Shown here: positions 14,291 to 23,300 of the stretch, piece after piece
How positions within the stretch are numbered: position 1 is the first letter of the stretch
Layout: each line of letters begins with the position of its first letter
From: a virus
Length of the DNA stretch: 36,622 bases
Reading direction: 5' to 3' (one strand)
IMG/VR virus record: IMGVR_UViG_3300046458_000143
Coordinates: 1 to 36,622 of that record
Program-made: the position numbers and the translations under genes
The notes under the pieces: model-generated
Database searches by the model: none
Seen by the model: only the letters and a program-made list of their open reading frames with translations
Told to the model about the DNA's origin: nothing

Positions 14291-16351
14291 TTATTTTTTG
14301 GTGACTTTAACCATGCCGCGCCAGTCAAGCGGAGCCACGCCCGCATCGATGCGCACCTTAAACGCGGCACCGTCAACGGTGAAGCCCTGCTGCTGCTCCA
14401 GATACGGCGTATCGATACCGTCCAGATACGCCACTTCGATAGTGTCGCGTCCCTGCGCAGCGGTAAGGTAGTAATCGGTCGGGCTGCTGTCATCCAGACG
14501 AGCCTCAGAGGCCACCGTCACAAAGTTCTGGATCGGGTTCACGATACCGCTGTTGGCATCTGCACCTGGTACGCTTGCCGATTTGATGAGCTGGTTAGCC
14601 CGGGACTCGATAGCCACTGGCGTCAGCATGTAGGCCGGGCGAATATTCAGACGGCGATCGCCAGATTTTTGCAGCAGCATCGCCTTACGCGCCGTATCCA
14701 GGCCTTCGATACTCAGGTCGGCGGAGACCAGGTTGCCGTGGTCAGCGTGGAACAGCGGCTTACCGTCCGACATTTTGGGGTTACTGGTCAAAACAGCCCA
14801 CACCAGATCGCCCACGGTGGCACGCGCAGCCAGCCCCATTGCCTGTGGGATACGGGTCAGCATGTCCAGGTCATCGTTGATGATGGTCTGGCGGTCGATG
14901 CTGAAGAGTTCGCCGTAGGTCGCCAGCGCAATCGGCTCACCGCGATCCTTGATGGTGACATATTTATATTCCGCCCCGGCGCGGACCTTGCGAAGCGATG
15001 CCAGTGATTCCAGGCCGACGCGGTGCGCGGTTTTGAAATCGGTCAGCGTGCCCTTGCGGGTCCACTGTTCGAACGACTCTGTAGCCTCATCCCAGCCCAT
15101 CAGCGCCGCCTTGTGCGCCACATCCATCAGGATATTGCCGAAATCGCTACTGCTGTGGGTGAACGCCAGCCCGACCATCGCCTGTGCCGTGCCAGCGCCG
15201 GAAATACCGATGCCGCGATCGACCAGAGAAGCGCGCGCCAGTTCGCGCAGGGTGTAACCGTTGTAAGCATTATCCTTCTCGGCCTGCGCATAGCCCGCGC
15301 GGGTCATTACCGCTGCGCGAATGGAATCACCGACCAGATTACCGTTACCGGCATAAAGGTGAATGGCCCCCGGACCGGCGCTCGGGGTGGTCCCCGCAGC
15401 CAGCGCCTGCAGCAGTTTGTCCCGGGCCTTTTCGGTGTTGCAGGAGAAGTCGGCCAGGCATTCCGCCTTCAGCGTCGCGAAGGCCGGGAATGCCTCAAAC
15501 ACGGCTGAGACGGAATTCACGCGCTCCGCGTTTGCCGTCTGCATCTGCTGCTGCAACTGCTGGGCCAGCGCGGTGATATCGATGTTTGTCATCTGCGGCG
15601 CGGGCTGTTGTGGTGCTGGCGGGTTAAGGTTTGCCTGTACCGGAGCAGGTTGCTGTGGCTGATTCACCGGAGCTTCGGCGCGCGGCGCAAAAAGGGATTT
15701 AATCTGTTCTGGCATGTTCTGGTAATCCTTCAGTTTATTTTCATTCACACAGGCCGCGGCCTGCAGTTCAGGTTCGACCGTGTCGGCGAAACCTTTTTCC
15801 ACCGCCTCGGCACCGTTAAGCCAGGTCTCCGCTTTCAGCATCGCTTCCAGCTCCTCCTGCCCCAGTCCGGTTTTGTTCATGTAGGCGCTGAGCATCAGGG
15901 CTTCGTTACGATCAAGCCAGGCGGCGTAATCGCGCATGTCGTCAGAATCCCCGGCGATGCCGCCCCATGGTTTGTGGACCATGATCCAGGCGTTTTCCGG
16001 CATGTGCACCGTGGCACCGGGCAGACAGACAATCATCGACGCCATGCTGGCCGCCACGCCGTCCACCCAGATATCCAGCTTCGCTTTCAGGCGTGACAGG
16101 GTGTTAAAGATGGCAAAACCCTGCATTACATCACCGCCTGGGCTGTGAATATGCAGGTCTACGGCGCTGGCCTCAAACACTCCGGCTTCCCGACAGTCAG
16201 TCACGAACTGCTGAGCAGTGATGCCCCAGCCGCCAATCACGTCGTAGAGGTAAATTTCAACACGCCCGGCGGCCAGCGCGCGGATCTCGTACCAGCACTG
16301 ACCGTTTGCCGCATCGACACCCGCCAGGCTGGCGCGGGGGTTAATCATCAT
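14291..16351 (-). CDS. ClpP-like prohead protease / major capsid fusion protein
   Basis: 686 residues from MMINPRASLAG at 16351. Residues ~25-200 form a ClpP-type serine protease: HSPGGDVMQGFAI at 69-81, catalytic Ser102 in GVAASMASMI, His126 in MVHKPWG. A Pro/Gln-rich linker (227-254) and a Gln-rich helix (256-283), probably the scaffold, follow. Residues ~284-686 are a major capsid protein of the HK97 fold type (ESFEQWTRKGTLTDFKTAH, LFSIDRQTIINDDLDML, KPLFHADHGNL). This combination is a known fused type in enterobacterial prophages, replacing separate lambda C/Nu3/E genes. The protease should cleave the linker during assembly. The start overlaps the portal stop by 11 bases. Confidence 0.93.
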   Translation of the reverse strand: MMINPRASLAGVDAANGQCWYEIRALAAGRVEIYLYDVIGGWGITAQQFVTDCREAGVFEASAVDLHIHSPGGDVMQGFAIFNTLSRLKAKLDIWVDGVAASMASMIVCLPGATVHMPENAWIMVHKPWGGIAGDSDDMRDYAAWLDRNEALMLSAYMNKTGLGQEELEAMLKAETWLNGAEAVEKGFADTVEPELQAAACVNENKLKDYQNMPEQIKSLFAPRAEAPVNQPQQPAPVQANLNPPAPQQPAPQMTNIDITALAQQLQQQMQTANAERVNSVSAVFEAFPAFATLKAECLADFSCNTEKARDKLLQALAAGTTPSAGPGAIHLYAGNGNLVGDSIRAAVMTRAGYAQAEKDNAYNGYTLRELARASLVDRGIGISGAGTAQAMVGLAFTHSSSDFGNILMDVAHKAALMGWDEATESFEQWTRKGTLTDFKTAHRVGLESLASLRKVRAGAEYKYVTIKDRGEPIALATYGELFSIDRQTIINDDLDMLTRIPQAMGLAARATVGDLVWAVLTSNPKMSDGKPLFHADHGNLVSADLSIEGLDTARKAMLLQKSGDRRLNIRPAYMLTPVAIESRANQLIKSASVPGADANSGIVNPIQNFVTVASEARLDDSSPTDYYLTAAQGRDTIEVAYLDGIDTPYLEQQQGFTVDGAAFKVRIDAGVAPLDWRGMVKVTKK

Positions 16352-17861
16352 CGTCCGGCTCGCGCCGCTTATCGTTTGTTTCTGCCGTTGCATCTGGCAT
16401 CGCTCCTTTGTCATTGGCGGCGTCGGAATCAAACACCAGCCCGTGTTTACGGTTAAATTCAGTTTCACGCAGTCGCTGGCGCTTAACCTCCTGAGGATTT
16501 TTCCCCCGGGCCCGCGCCCATTCCGCTTCAGTACCGGCACCGCCACGCACAATGGCTTTCCAGGCGTTCGCCTCTTTACCCGGATCAATCCAAGGCATCA
16601 CCGGCCCGAGATAAAGCGCGTTATAGAGAGAATTCGGATCCACATCCGACGGGACTTCAACGCCGCTCAGCAACGCCATCGCCAGCCATGCGCGGTAAAC
16701 AGGCCGGCTGTGCTGGCCGACAAACCACTGTTGCAGGACGTTGTACCCTTCGAAGCTCTCCACCAGCTCCTGACGCTGGGAGCTGTAGGTACCGTTATAG
16801 TCCCGGGCAATGCTGGAATAGCTGCCGCGCGTACCGGCGGCCACAGCCCGCATCTGCCCGTTTCGGAATTCGTAGAGATGAACATTCGGGCGGTTTGACT
16901 CCACCATGCCCAGGTCTTCGCCGGGTCGGAGTTCGTCGTAAATCATGCCCGGCGCGATATCGTAGTGACGCTGACCACCGGGCGCTGAAAACTCACTTTC
17001 ATCGCCAAGGGACTGCGCATCGCCACGCTTGATATAGAACCCCAGCGCAGCGGCAATACGGGCGGCCACGCGCTCGCTCTCTTCGTAATCCTTGATGTCT
17101 GACAGACGGGTAATGACCCCGTGGATCAGGCTGATACCCCGCAGCTGGTGCAGTCGCTTGCGCTGTGCCAGGTGAAGCATGTTGTCAGCTGAGACGGTTT
17201 TGAGTTCGGCGCTGAACCGCGTCATGTTCGCCGGGTGGTATTTGTAAACCCGGTACCCGACAGGGCGGCCCCAGTCGTTCACGATGATGCCCTGCCGAAC
17301 CTGCTGGCCGGCGGTGCTGTTCAGGTTGAACGGCACAAAATCCGCCTCCAGCATTTCCAGCGAGAACGGTACGGAGGTGGCATGCTGCAGGCCCGGCACA
17401 TTCCCCCTGACCAGCTGCGTGAACACTTCCCCGTCACGCAGCGCAGAACGCAACAGCAGGCGCTCGGCTTCCGGGCGGGTAAACATGCCGGTCACTTCCG
17501 GACGCACGGACCATTCCGCCCAGAGTGCCGAAAGCTGCCCGGCAAAATCGGAATGGAGATTGCCCTCCAGATCGAGGGGCTGGGGCTCAACATGGATGCC
17601 GTGGGCACCAATTACCCGGTCTTCCATTTTGTCGAACAGGCCGATCACGAGGTCATGGTTTTCATCGAGCCAGCGGGCCTGTTCCCGCAGGGACTGGCCT
17701 GCTGCAAATACCGAGGTGTCCGCTGACTGGCTTTGTTTTTTCGCCTTGTGCAGCCGTGACGGGTTTGCCGCTTCATACGCATTAAGCCGGAGACGATCCC
17801 GCTCGCGTGCCGCGGCCCACCCGGGGGAAATTGCCCTCAGTGTTCTTTCAAGAATGCCCAT
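16341..17861 (-). CDS. Portal protein (lambda B family)
   Basis: 506 residues. The portal is the dodecameric ring at the head vertex through which DNA enters and leaves. Lambda-family features: ARERDRLRLNAYEAA near the N-terminus, then SLREQARWLDENHDLVIGLFD (given in part), LLLRSALRDGEVFTQLVRG, and the C-terminal core GTYSSQRQELVESFEGYNVLQ. The aspartate-rich C-terminus ends DDDD. Lambda gpB is 533 residues. It begins 8 bases after gpW and overlaps the fused capsid gene. Confidence 0.95.
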   Translation of the reverse strand: MGILERTLRAISPGWAAARERDRLRLNAYEAANPSRLHKAKKQSQSADTSVFAAGQSLREQARWLDENHDLVIGLFDKMEDRVIGAHGIHVEPQPLDLEGNLHSDFAGQLSALWAEWSVRPEVTGMFTRPEAERLLLRSALRDGEVFTQLVRGNVPGLQHATSVPFSLEMLEADFVPFNLNSTAGQQVRQGIIVNDWGRPVGYRVYKYHPANMTRFSAELKTVSADNMLHLAQRKRLHQLRGISLIHGVITRLSDIKDYEESERVAARIAAALGFYIKRGDAQSLGDESEFSAPGGQRHYDIAPGMIYDELRPGEDLGMVESNRPNVHLYEFRNGQMRAVAAGTRGSYSSIARDYNGTYSSQRQELVESFEGYNVLQQWFVGQHSRPVYRAWLAMALLSGVEVPSDVDPNSLYNALYLGPVMPWIDPGKEANAWKAIVRGGAGTEAEWARARGKNPQEVKRQRLRETEFNRKHGLVFDSDAANDKGAMPDATAETNDKRREPDDDD

Positions 17862-17869
17862 AGAACGCC

Positions 17870-18085
17870 TTACAGAAAGTTAGCGAGTTTGTACGATCCA
17901 CCACGGCTGTTGACCGCGCGCCAGCGACGCTCCCAGTATTCGAGTTCGTCGCGCAAGGCTTTCGGGTCGTGGTTGGTAATGGCGCGACCGTTTACGCCTG
18001 TAAAGGAGATACTCTTGCCGTCCAGTGAATCCTGGTAGGCCTGACGCACCATCAACAGCGTTCTCCAGATATCGTCTTTCGTCAC
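17870..18085 (-). CDS. Head-tail connector gpW
   Basis: 71 residues, lambda gpW family: MTKDDIWRTLLMVRQAYQDSL, an ...ITNHDPKALRDELEYWERRW block and a short basic tail. gpW binds the portal after DNA packaging and prepares the head for tail attachment. Lambda W is 68 residues. Starts within the terminase stop (ATGA), order A-W-B as in lambda. Confidence 0.94.
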   Translation of the reverse strand: MTKDDIWRTLLMVRQAYQDSLDGKSISFTGVNGRAITNHDPKALRDELEYWERRWRAVNSRGGSYKLANFL

Positions 18086-20202
18086 AGCCAGCCTCCTTTA
18101 CCGGAAGATCCCAGCCAGCTGCCGGACAGGTCGGTGCCCTTTTCGGGTTCAGCCTGGACAGGCGACTGAACAGGTTTGGATTTTTTCACGATTATCTCCC
18201 GGGGGCGTTCCCCTTCATGAATATTTGGATTGAGATCCTGCGGCTCAGCCCATGCAGGAGGTTTTTCCCAGTCGCGAATTTTTTCGTACCCGCGCAGAAC
18301 CGCCACGGCGTGCGCATAGCAGAACAGGTCAAAGGCTTCGTTGGCACCCTTGCCAGGCTTGCGCCATTTGCCGTCCGCCCCGCGCTCTTCGTAGGTCAGC
18401 TCCTCGTAAAACCACTCCCCCAGCCAGCCAGGAAAATGAATGAATCCCGCGCCGGGGGTCTCACGATCCAAGTTGTTACTGAGCTGATCCTTAAGCAGGT
18501 CGGTCTGCAGCAGATACACCGGCACTTCGCCGCGCGCGTCGGCGCGACGGTCGCTGCGTTCGGTATTATTCGGGTGGGTTTTGGTGATGATTTTCTGACG
18601 CTTTGTGCTGTCGCCCTTGACCAGGTAAACACGTTTACCCAGGCCGTCACGGCGACACTGTCGCCAGAATTTATAGGCGTTGTCGGTTACACCCTCTTCA
18701 CCGCCGCTGTCGACGGCCATGGCCAGCACCGGCATACGCCGTGTCGGATCAGCCTGAAGCGCATACGTTTTTTCCAGCACATCGGAGACAAGCAGCAGCC
18801 AGTCCTCCGGATACGCGCCGGGGTGAATCGGCTCCGCCTCGCCATGCTCATTGCAGCGCAGCGACTGGCGGATGTTGTAGCGATCCACCAGCCAACGTTC
18901 ACCATTTTCGCCATAACCGATAATCTGCACGACGAAACGGCGCTTTTTGCCGCCCTGGACGTCCACGGCCGCCAGCAGGAAACGCACTTTTGGCGGAACC
19001 AGCCGTTTACCGTAATCCTCCGCGCGCAACATCAGAGCATCGGCGCGCCGCTGTTCGCTGGCCGAGCGCGGCAGATACGGCAGACCCCAGTCGGTGTTGA
19101 TCACCGCCTTCAGGGTTTCTTCACTGCCGGTGGCTTCATACTCCTGCTCAGCAGTCAGTAGTTTGTACACCAGCTGCGCCCAGGTCTGGTACGCAGCTGC
19201 GGGCCCTTCCATCCAGAACGACGCTATACGCGAACGCCGTGGCTCACCGGAGATATTGCCGTCGCGGTTAATACTCTGACCTTCACGCAACCAGACTCCC
19301 ACCCCGTTAAGCTCGCGCTTTTGGTCGGCGGTGATAATGCTGCTGCAGTGCGGGCAAAGCAGATGCGCCGACTCACTGGCTTTTACCGGATCCGCTTCAT
19401 CGCGGTAGCCAGTCATCGCCTCCATCGTGGGCTGAAAATATTCACCACAATGCGGGCACGGCCAGTACCACCGACGACGATCGCCGCGGTTGTACAGGGA
19501 AAGAATACCGGTTGTCGGTGGCGCTTCATGACGAGACTTGCGGCGCCATTTACTGTCACGAATGTCGCGCCCCGGAGAACTCTCTACCAGGGTCATACCG
19601 GCGGACATGAAGGTGGTTGTACGTTTGGAGGCCAGGGAAAAGCCATCACCTTCCCCGTCGATATCTTCAGGGAAGCGATCATAATCCGTTAGTGCCACAC
19701 ACTTAAAATCTGATGACGACATGACATTGATGGATGGCCAGCCAATTTTCAGGAAGCTACCTGAAAGGAAATATTTATCGTGAACGTTGTTGTCATTACG
19801 CCGGGGGCTCAGGTTTTTTCTAACCTCCGGGCTGCAGCGAAATGTTCGGGCAAGACGCTTTTTTGAATGCTCCTGCGCCTTATCCTGTGTCATTTGCACC
19901 AACAGCATATCCGACGGATCACAGACGATGTTGTAAACCACCCACCCGTCAATCAGACCATTTGTTTTTCCCGTTCGGGCAGGTCCGACGAATATCACGG
20001 CGTCGTATTCACGGGATGCCAGGCAGTCCATAGGTTCCATGACATAAGGAGCAACCATCGGATCCCAGGGGACGGAATTACCTCCGGAGGTGGGGACACG
20101 CATATATTTCGCTACCGCCACAGATACAGGCATTCTGCGCGGGGCTTTAATCAGTTGTCCGGTGTCACGTTTTAATGTGAGGGCGGTCGCCAGTGCCGAC
20201 AT
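18082..20202 (-). CDS. Terminase large subunit (GpA family)
   Basis: 706 residues, lambda gpA family. It cuts and translocates DNA into the prohead with ATP. Walker A GPARTGKT at 73-80; a Walker B-like VALTDYDRF at 169-177 (Asp173, Asp175); two CPHC pairs at 249-252 and 283-286 forming the zinc-binding element found in GpA proteins; C-terminal nuclease region with LLAAVDVQGGKKRRFVV and LAMAVDSGGEEG, each carrying likely catalytic Asp. It ends with a portal-binding tail (GKGGWL). Starts 1 base inside the small subunit's last codon region (ends share position 20202). Lambda A is 641 residues. Confidence 0.95.
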   Translation of the reverse strand: MSALATALTLKRDTGQLIKAPRRMPVSVAVAKYMRVPTSGGNSVPWDPMVAPYVMEPMDCLASREYDAVIFVGPARTGKTNGLIDGWVVYNIVCDPSDMLLVQMTQDKAQEHSKKRLARTFRCSPEVRKNLSPRRNDNNVHDKYFLSGSFLKIGWPSINVMSSSDFKCVALTDYDRFPEDIDGEGDGFSLASKRTTTFMSAGMTLVESSPGRDIRDSKWRRKSRHEAPPTTGILSLYNRGDRRRWYWPCPHCGEYFQPTMEAMTGYRDEADPVKASESAHLLCPHCSSIITADQKRELNGVGVWLREGQSINRDGNISGEPRRSRIASFWMEGPAAAYQTWAQLVYKLLTAEQEYEATGSEETLKAVINTDWGLPYLPRSASEQRRADALMLRAEDYGKRLVPPKVRFLLAAVDVQGGKKRRFVVQIIGYGENGERWLVDRYNIRQSLRCNEHGEAEPIHPGAYPEDWLLLVSDVLEKTYALQADPTRRMPVLAMAVDSGGEEGVTDNAYKFWRQCRRDGLGKRVYLVKGDSTKRQKIITKTHPNNTERSDRRADARGEVPVYLLQTDLLKDQLSNNLDRETPGAGFIHFPGWLGEWFYEELTYEERGADGKWRKPGKGANEAFDLFCYAHAVAVLRGYEKIRDWEKPPAWAEPQDLNPNIHEGERPREIIVKKSKPVQSPVQAEPEKGTDLSGSWLGSSGKGGWL

Positions 20203-20696
20203 TATTCCTCCTCCGGGATGTCCTCCTCTGCTTTCTCTTCGTCATCCATGACCCTTCTGGCTATTTCATCCCGAAGATCGTCAATAATTGACTGAACGCG
20301 GGAGACCGCAGCGGGAGCAAGCGCACAGTCACGCTCAAGAATATCCGGCAACGTTTCAAGTACCTGAATCATGGCCTTCGCCATTTCGGCAAACTCTCTG
20401 GCAACATCTGAAGCAGGGATTAACTCTCCTACTTCCTGCTCAAACTTCAGCCTTTCACGTTCGGACTGGTACCAGGCTTTTCGATCCTGAGGCTCCATTT
20501 CCCCTTCAGCTACCGGAGCAGGCATTTTCATCAGCTCAGCCAATACATCGGTCAGGCCATACAACTTCAGGTTGCTTTCGTTTCCACCCGCAGGACGGAC
20601 ATTCTTCAGCCTGGCGGACACGGTCTGGCGATGAACGCCGGACAATGCTGCCAGCTGACTGACATTAAGTTGAAGACGCTTTAATTCATGATCCAT
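20202..20696 (-). CDS. Terminase small subunit (DUF1441, Nu1-like)
   Basis: 164 residues from MDHELKRLQLNVSQLAALSGV. An N-terminal winged helix (VSQLAALSGVHRQTVSARLK) resembles lambda Nu1, which recognises the cos site; then helical ERERLKFEQEVGELIPASDV, and an acidic C-terminus (DDEEKAEEDIPEEE) that should bind the large subunit. I take ATG 20696 because GGAG lies 6 bases upstream; the frame to 20738 is not needed. Known as DUF1441 in many lambda-head prophages. Confidence 0.9.
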   Translation of the reverse strand: MDHELKRLQLNVSQLAALSGVHRQTVSARLKNVRPAGGNESNLKLYGLTDVLAELMKMPAPVAEGEMEPQDRKAWYQSERERLKFEQEVGELIPASDVAREFAEMAKAMIQVLETLPDILERDCALAPAAVSRVQSIIDDLRDEIARRVMDDEEKAEEDIPEEE

Positions 20697-20882
20697 GGAA
20701 AGCTCCAGTGGTGAACAAAAAACAAACAAAATCGACACCAGGGAAAATTTAATTCTGATGTTTCAATAAATTGAAGTGGTGGTGATGGTCGATAAAAATG
20801 CAAAAATTTGGCTTTTTCCGCGCGTACTGGCCCCCACGGTGTTCATAATCGCCAGGAGTACCTTTTAAAATGAGAAGAGATA
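20697..20882. other. Non-coding gap upstream of terminase; cos candidate region
   Basis: 186 bases between Rz and the small terminase. In lambda the cos site lies here. The segment around 20815-20850 is GC-rich (CGCGCG, then GGCCCCCAC) and is flanked on one side by AT-rich sequence at 20720-20812; a GTGGTGGTGATGGT run occurs at 20776-20789. I cannot define the nick sites or the protein-binding R sites, so this is only a candidate by position. Confidence 0.3.
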
Positions 20883-21398
20883 TCACTTCCTCTCTAGTTC
20901 GATTTGCCGGATGCCAGCAAAGTTGTTATTACCCTTATCAATGACGGCCAAAAGCGGCTTAATCCAGAGAACAGCCTGGCAGTACGTCATAGAGTTGGTG
21001 GCAACGGCACGATCATCGGCTGCATCAGGTCTACTGGTATCGGCGTGCATTGCGCTGGCACGTAAACGGTGCGCGTATTCGAGCAGCCCACCAGCAATGT
21101 CAGCAGGAACAGGCAGATCACAGGTTTTTTCACGGCGGAGAATCTCCCGGTATTCGATAACAGTTTTATCGGAGCTAGCATCAATCAGTGAGTTAAGGCT
21201 GCTGGCGTGTTCAGCCACCTGGTTAAACCGGTTGAAGTTGAAAGCCTGAGTGGCGATCACCTCACCCTGCAAAGCGTTGTCATTTCGCAGAACGTCGTTG
21301 TCACTCTGTACACTGCTGGCGTATGAACAACTTTTAACGAGTGCGATTGACAGGCCAGCAATAACGACCACGACGATAAGACCCAGATTAATCTTCAT
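20883..21398 (-). CDS. Rz: i-spanin Rz-like protein
   Basis: 171 residues from [15 protein letters not shown]. One N-terminal membrane helix (about 5-22), then a long periplasmic helical region. Inner-membrane spanin subunits pair with an outer-membrane lipoprotein to break the outer membrane at lysis. Overlaps the endolysin stop (ATGA). Rz1 is fully embedded in a different frame at 20987-21133. Less conserved than lambda Rz; the call rests on the membrane anchor, position and the embedded Rz1. Confidence 0.87.
   Translation of the reverse strand: MKINLGLIVVVVIAGLSIALVKSCSYASSVQSDNDVLRNDNALQGEVIATQAFNFNRFNQVAEHASSLNSLIDASSDKTVIEYREILRREKTCDLPVPADIAGGLLEYAHRLRASAMHADTSRPDAADDRAVATNSMTYCQAVLWIKPLLAVIDKGNNNFAGIRQIELERK
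20987..21133 (-). CDS. Rz1: o-spanin Rz1 lipoprotein, embedded in Rz
   Basis: 48 residues if GTG at 21133 is the start; GGGAG lies about 10 bases upstream. Signal peptide KKPVICLFLLTLLVGC with lipobox LVGC and lipidated Cys17, then SNTRTVYVPAQC and a proline-rich end (PMIVPLPPTL). Rz1 sits in the outer membrane and binds Rz. An ATG start further upstream (21184) in frame would spoil the signal peptide. Entirely within the Rz gene, as in lambda. Confidence 0.88.
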   Translation of the reverse strand: MKKPVICLFLLTLLVGCSNTRTVYVPAQCTPIPVDLMQPMIVPLPPTL

Positions 21399-21934
21399 TG
21401 GTCCAGCCCCCAGCATGCCAGCGCGCTTTCCTGGTCTCGCCGCTCAACCTGGCCATAGCAGCCATTCTTCTGGCCTTTGGTTAGTCGGCAATCACGGCCA
21501 CCGTCTTTAATCCACCAGCGGATTGCTGCACATGCACCGATGCGGTCACCGTCGTTGATGCGCTTATAGAAGGTCGAAGGGAAACATTTACCGGGGCCAA
21601 TGTTGTACGGGCAGAAAGATGCGATACCTACCTTCTGCGGCTCTGTCAGAGGCACTTTGATATTGCGATCAACCCAGGCTAACGCCTTATCACGTTCAGT
21701 AGCGTTAAGCTTGCGGCATTGTTCTTCAGTAGCCGTCATGCCTTTAACTACACGCCTGCCATCAATGACTGTCACGCCGTGACATAAAGACCAGACCCCG
21801 CCCGGATCAACAACGGCCACCAGCGCATTGCCTTCTTTCTCACTGATGAACTGGTCGAAAATAAATGGCGCAGTTGCTCCGGACGCGATTAGCGCGAGCA
21901 CTGCTGCGCTAAGCTTTGATTTATTCGACATCAT
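21395..21934 (-). CDS. SAR endolysin (glycoside hydrolase 24 lysozyme)
   Basis: 179 residues. Starts [20 protein letters not shown]: an N-terminal, weakly hydrophobic Ala/Ser/Gly-rich segment (about 8-29) of the signal-anchor-release type. Catalytic region: Glu34 in ISEKEGN, Asp43 in VVDPGG; six residues further the usual Thr is Ser49 (VWSLCHG). Several cysteines, some probably controlling activation. The muramidase degrades peptidoglycan after release from the membrane. The holin stop and the ATG overlap (ATGA), indicating coupled translation. Confidence 0.92.
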   Translation of the reverse strand: MMSNKSKLSAAVLALIASGATAPFIFDQFISEKEGNALVAVVDPGGVWSLCHGVTVIDGRRVVKGMTATEEQCRKLNATERDKALAWVDRNIKVPLTEPQKVGIASFCPYNIGPGKCFPSTFYKRINDGDRIGACAAIRWWIKDGGRDCRLTKGQKNGCYGQVERRDQESALACWGLDQ

Positions 21935-22146
21935 TCACCTCGCGCAGCTTTGCGGCGATCCGCTTTGATTTGGAAGTACAGACTCGTCAACCACGTCAGC
22001 AAACCAAACATGAGGCTACCTAACACACCAATGGCCGCCCATTGTGATGGGGAGACTTTATCGAGGAGCTGAAGCAGCCAGTAACCGGTCCCCCCACCAG
22101 ATGCTCCGTATGCAATACCCGTCGTGATTTTTTCCATTCGATACAT
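21931..22146 (-). CDS. Pinholin (phage 21 S family) with dual start
   Basis: 71 residues. Almost the same as the phage 21 S protein: [21 protein letters not shown] (helix 1, releasable), [20 protein letters not shown] (helix 2) and a basic tail DRRKAARGE. It begins MYRMEK: Met1 and Met4 would give 71- and 68-residue products, the same as the antiholin/holin pair of phage 21, with an Arg between them adding positive charge to the longer form. Pinholins depolarise the membrane and thereby activate SAR endolysins, encoded next. Confidence 0.94.
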   Translation of the reverse strand: MYRMEKITTGIAYGASGGGTGYWLLQLLDKVSPSQWAAIGVLGSLMFGLLTWLTSLYFQIKADRRKAARGE

Positions 22147-22185
22147 GCTCTCACCTCGCTACGTTGCGGGTGTCCTGTTGAGGTA

Positions 22186-22210
22186 ATAAAAAGGGCCGCA
22201 TCAGCGACCC
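22186..22210 (-). terminator. Intrinsic terminator before the lysis cassette
   Basis: GGGTCGC-TGAT-GCGGCCC then TTTTTATT on the minus strand, between the methyltransferase stop and the holin start. Transcription of lysis genes has to pass it, which fits a need for antitermination. Confidence 0.75.
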
Positions 22211-22216
22211 TAACTT

Positions 22217-23269
22217 TTATTCCCCTGCCAGCTGCCTTACCTCACTTACCGTCTGGTCGAATCGTTCCTCTTCCAGTTCTACGCCGATAGCCTGGCGACC
22301 CAGTTCAATCGCTGCTTTAACAGTTGTTCCCGAGCCCATAAAGAAATCGGCAACCACATCGCCGGGCCTGCTGCTGGCGTTGATGATCTGCCGCAACATT
22401 TCAGCGGGCTTTTCGCAAGGGTGTTTACCTGGATAGAACTGCACGGGTTTATGTGTCCAGACGTCTGTATAGGGCACGGCTACTGTCACAGAGAAATGCC
22501 GTCGAAGAGATTTGTACTCTTCCAGCAGCTCAAGATATTTCCGGTTCAACGAATGCCACGTGGCCACCAGCTGGTGATGCGGTGCTTTGAGTTCAGAGGC
22601 GCGGTATTTTTCAATAGCTATCTGTGTGAATAGCTCCTGAAGTTTTTCGTAATCCTGCTCGTTCGGTAGTTGCCACTGACTGGCCCCGAACCAGTGGGAC
22701 ACCATGTTTTTCTTTCCAGTGGCGTCCGCGATTTGTCTGGACGTTACCCCCAGCGCAGCTCTTGCATCACGGAAGTAAGAAATTAACGGGGCCATAACAT
22801 GTTGTTTAACCTCGTTGCTTTTCTCACTGAATCCGTCGCTTTTCGGCTTATATGGCCCCTGATAATGCTCAGCGAAAAGGATGCGCTCCGTCGCCGGGAA
22901 GTAAGAGCGCAGGCTCTCCTTATTGCATCCATTCCAGCGCCCCGAGGGTTTCGCCCAGATAATGTGGTTCATGACGTTGAATCGTTCACGCATCATGATC
23001 TCAATGTCCGATGCAAGTCGGTGACCTGAGAACAAATACAGGCTGCCGGCAGGCTTGAGGACTCGCCAGAACTGGGCAAGACACATATCAAGCCAGCGAA
23101 GATAATCGGTGTCGCCGTTCCACTGGTTATCCCAGCCATTCGGCTTCACCTTGAAATAAGGCGGGTCTGTAACAATGAGGTCTATTGAGTCATCAGGAAG
23201 TTGCGCAAGATACTGAAGGCAATCGGTGTTTACTAATTGAGCACTGGATATTTTTACAGTATTTTTCAT
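22217..23269 (-). CDS. Site-specific DNA methyltransferase (N6-adenine / N4-cytosine type)
   Basis: 350 residues. Motif IV TDPPY at 34-38 and motif I FMGSGTT at 310-316, the beta-group order (catalytic motif first, AdoMet-binding motif at the C-terminus). SLYLFSGHRL and FNVMNHIIWAKPSGRW match this group. The middle (~175-230) has an HTH-like ALGVTSRQIADATG and an ASQWQLP segment, the likely target-recognition part. The enzyme would methylate phage or host DNA, typically for protection from restriction. No cognate nuclease is adjacent, so it is an orphan. A near-LexA-box at 23244-23259 lies over the first codons but has one mismatch in its outer half. Confidence 0.92.
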   Translation of the reverse strand: MKNTVKISSAQLVNTDCLQYLAQLPDDSIDLIVTDPPYFKVKPNGWDNQWNGDTDYLRWLDMCLAQFWRVLKPAGSLYLFSGHRLASDIEIMMRERFNVMNHIIWAKPSGRWNGCNKESLRSYFPATERILFAEHYQGPYKPKSDGFSEKSNEVKQHVMAPLISYFRDARAALGVTSRQIADATGKKNMVSHWFGASQWQLPNEQDYEKLQELFTQIAIEKYRASELKAPHHQLVATWHSLNRKYLELLEEYKSLRRHFSVTVAVPYTDVWTHKPVQFYPGKHPCEKPAEMLRQIINASSRPGDVVADFFMGSGTTVKAAIELGRQAIGVELEEERFDQTVSEVRQLAGE

Positions 23270-23300
23270 AGATCAGTAAGCGGGTCTCTGGTAGGCTCAC

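Noticed and set aside
18025-19161. 378-aa open frame on the + strand
   Set aside because: Lies entirely antisense to the large terminase; composition reflects the GC-rich third position of the real gene and no family is recognisable.
23244-23259. LexA-like box over the methyltransferase start
   Set aside because: CTGG instead of CTGT in one half and inside the first codons; likely chance in AT-rich coding sequence.
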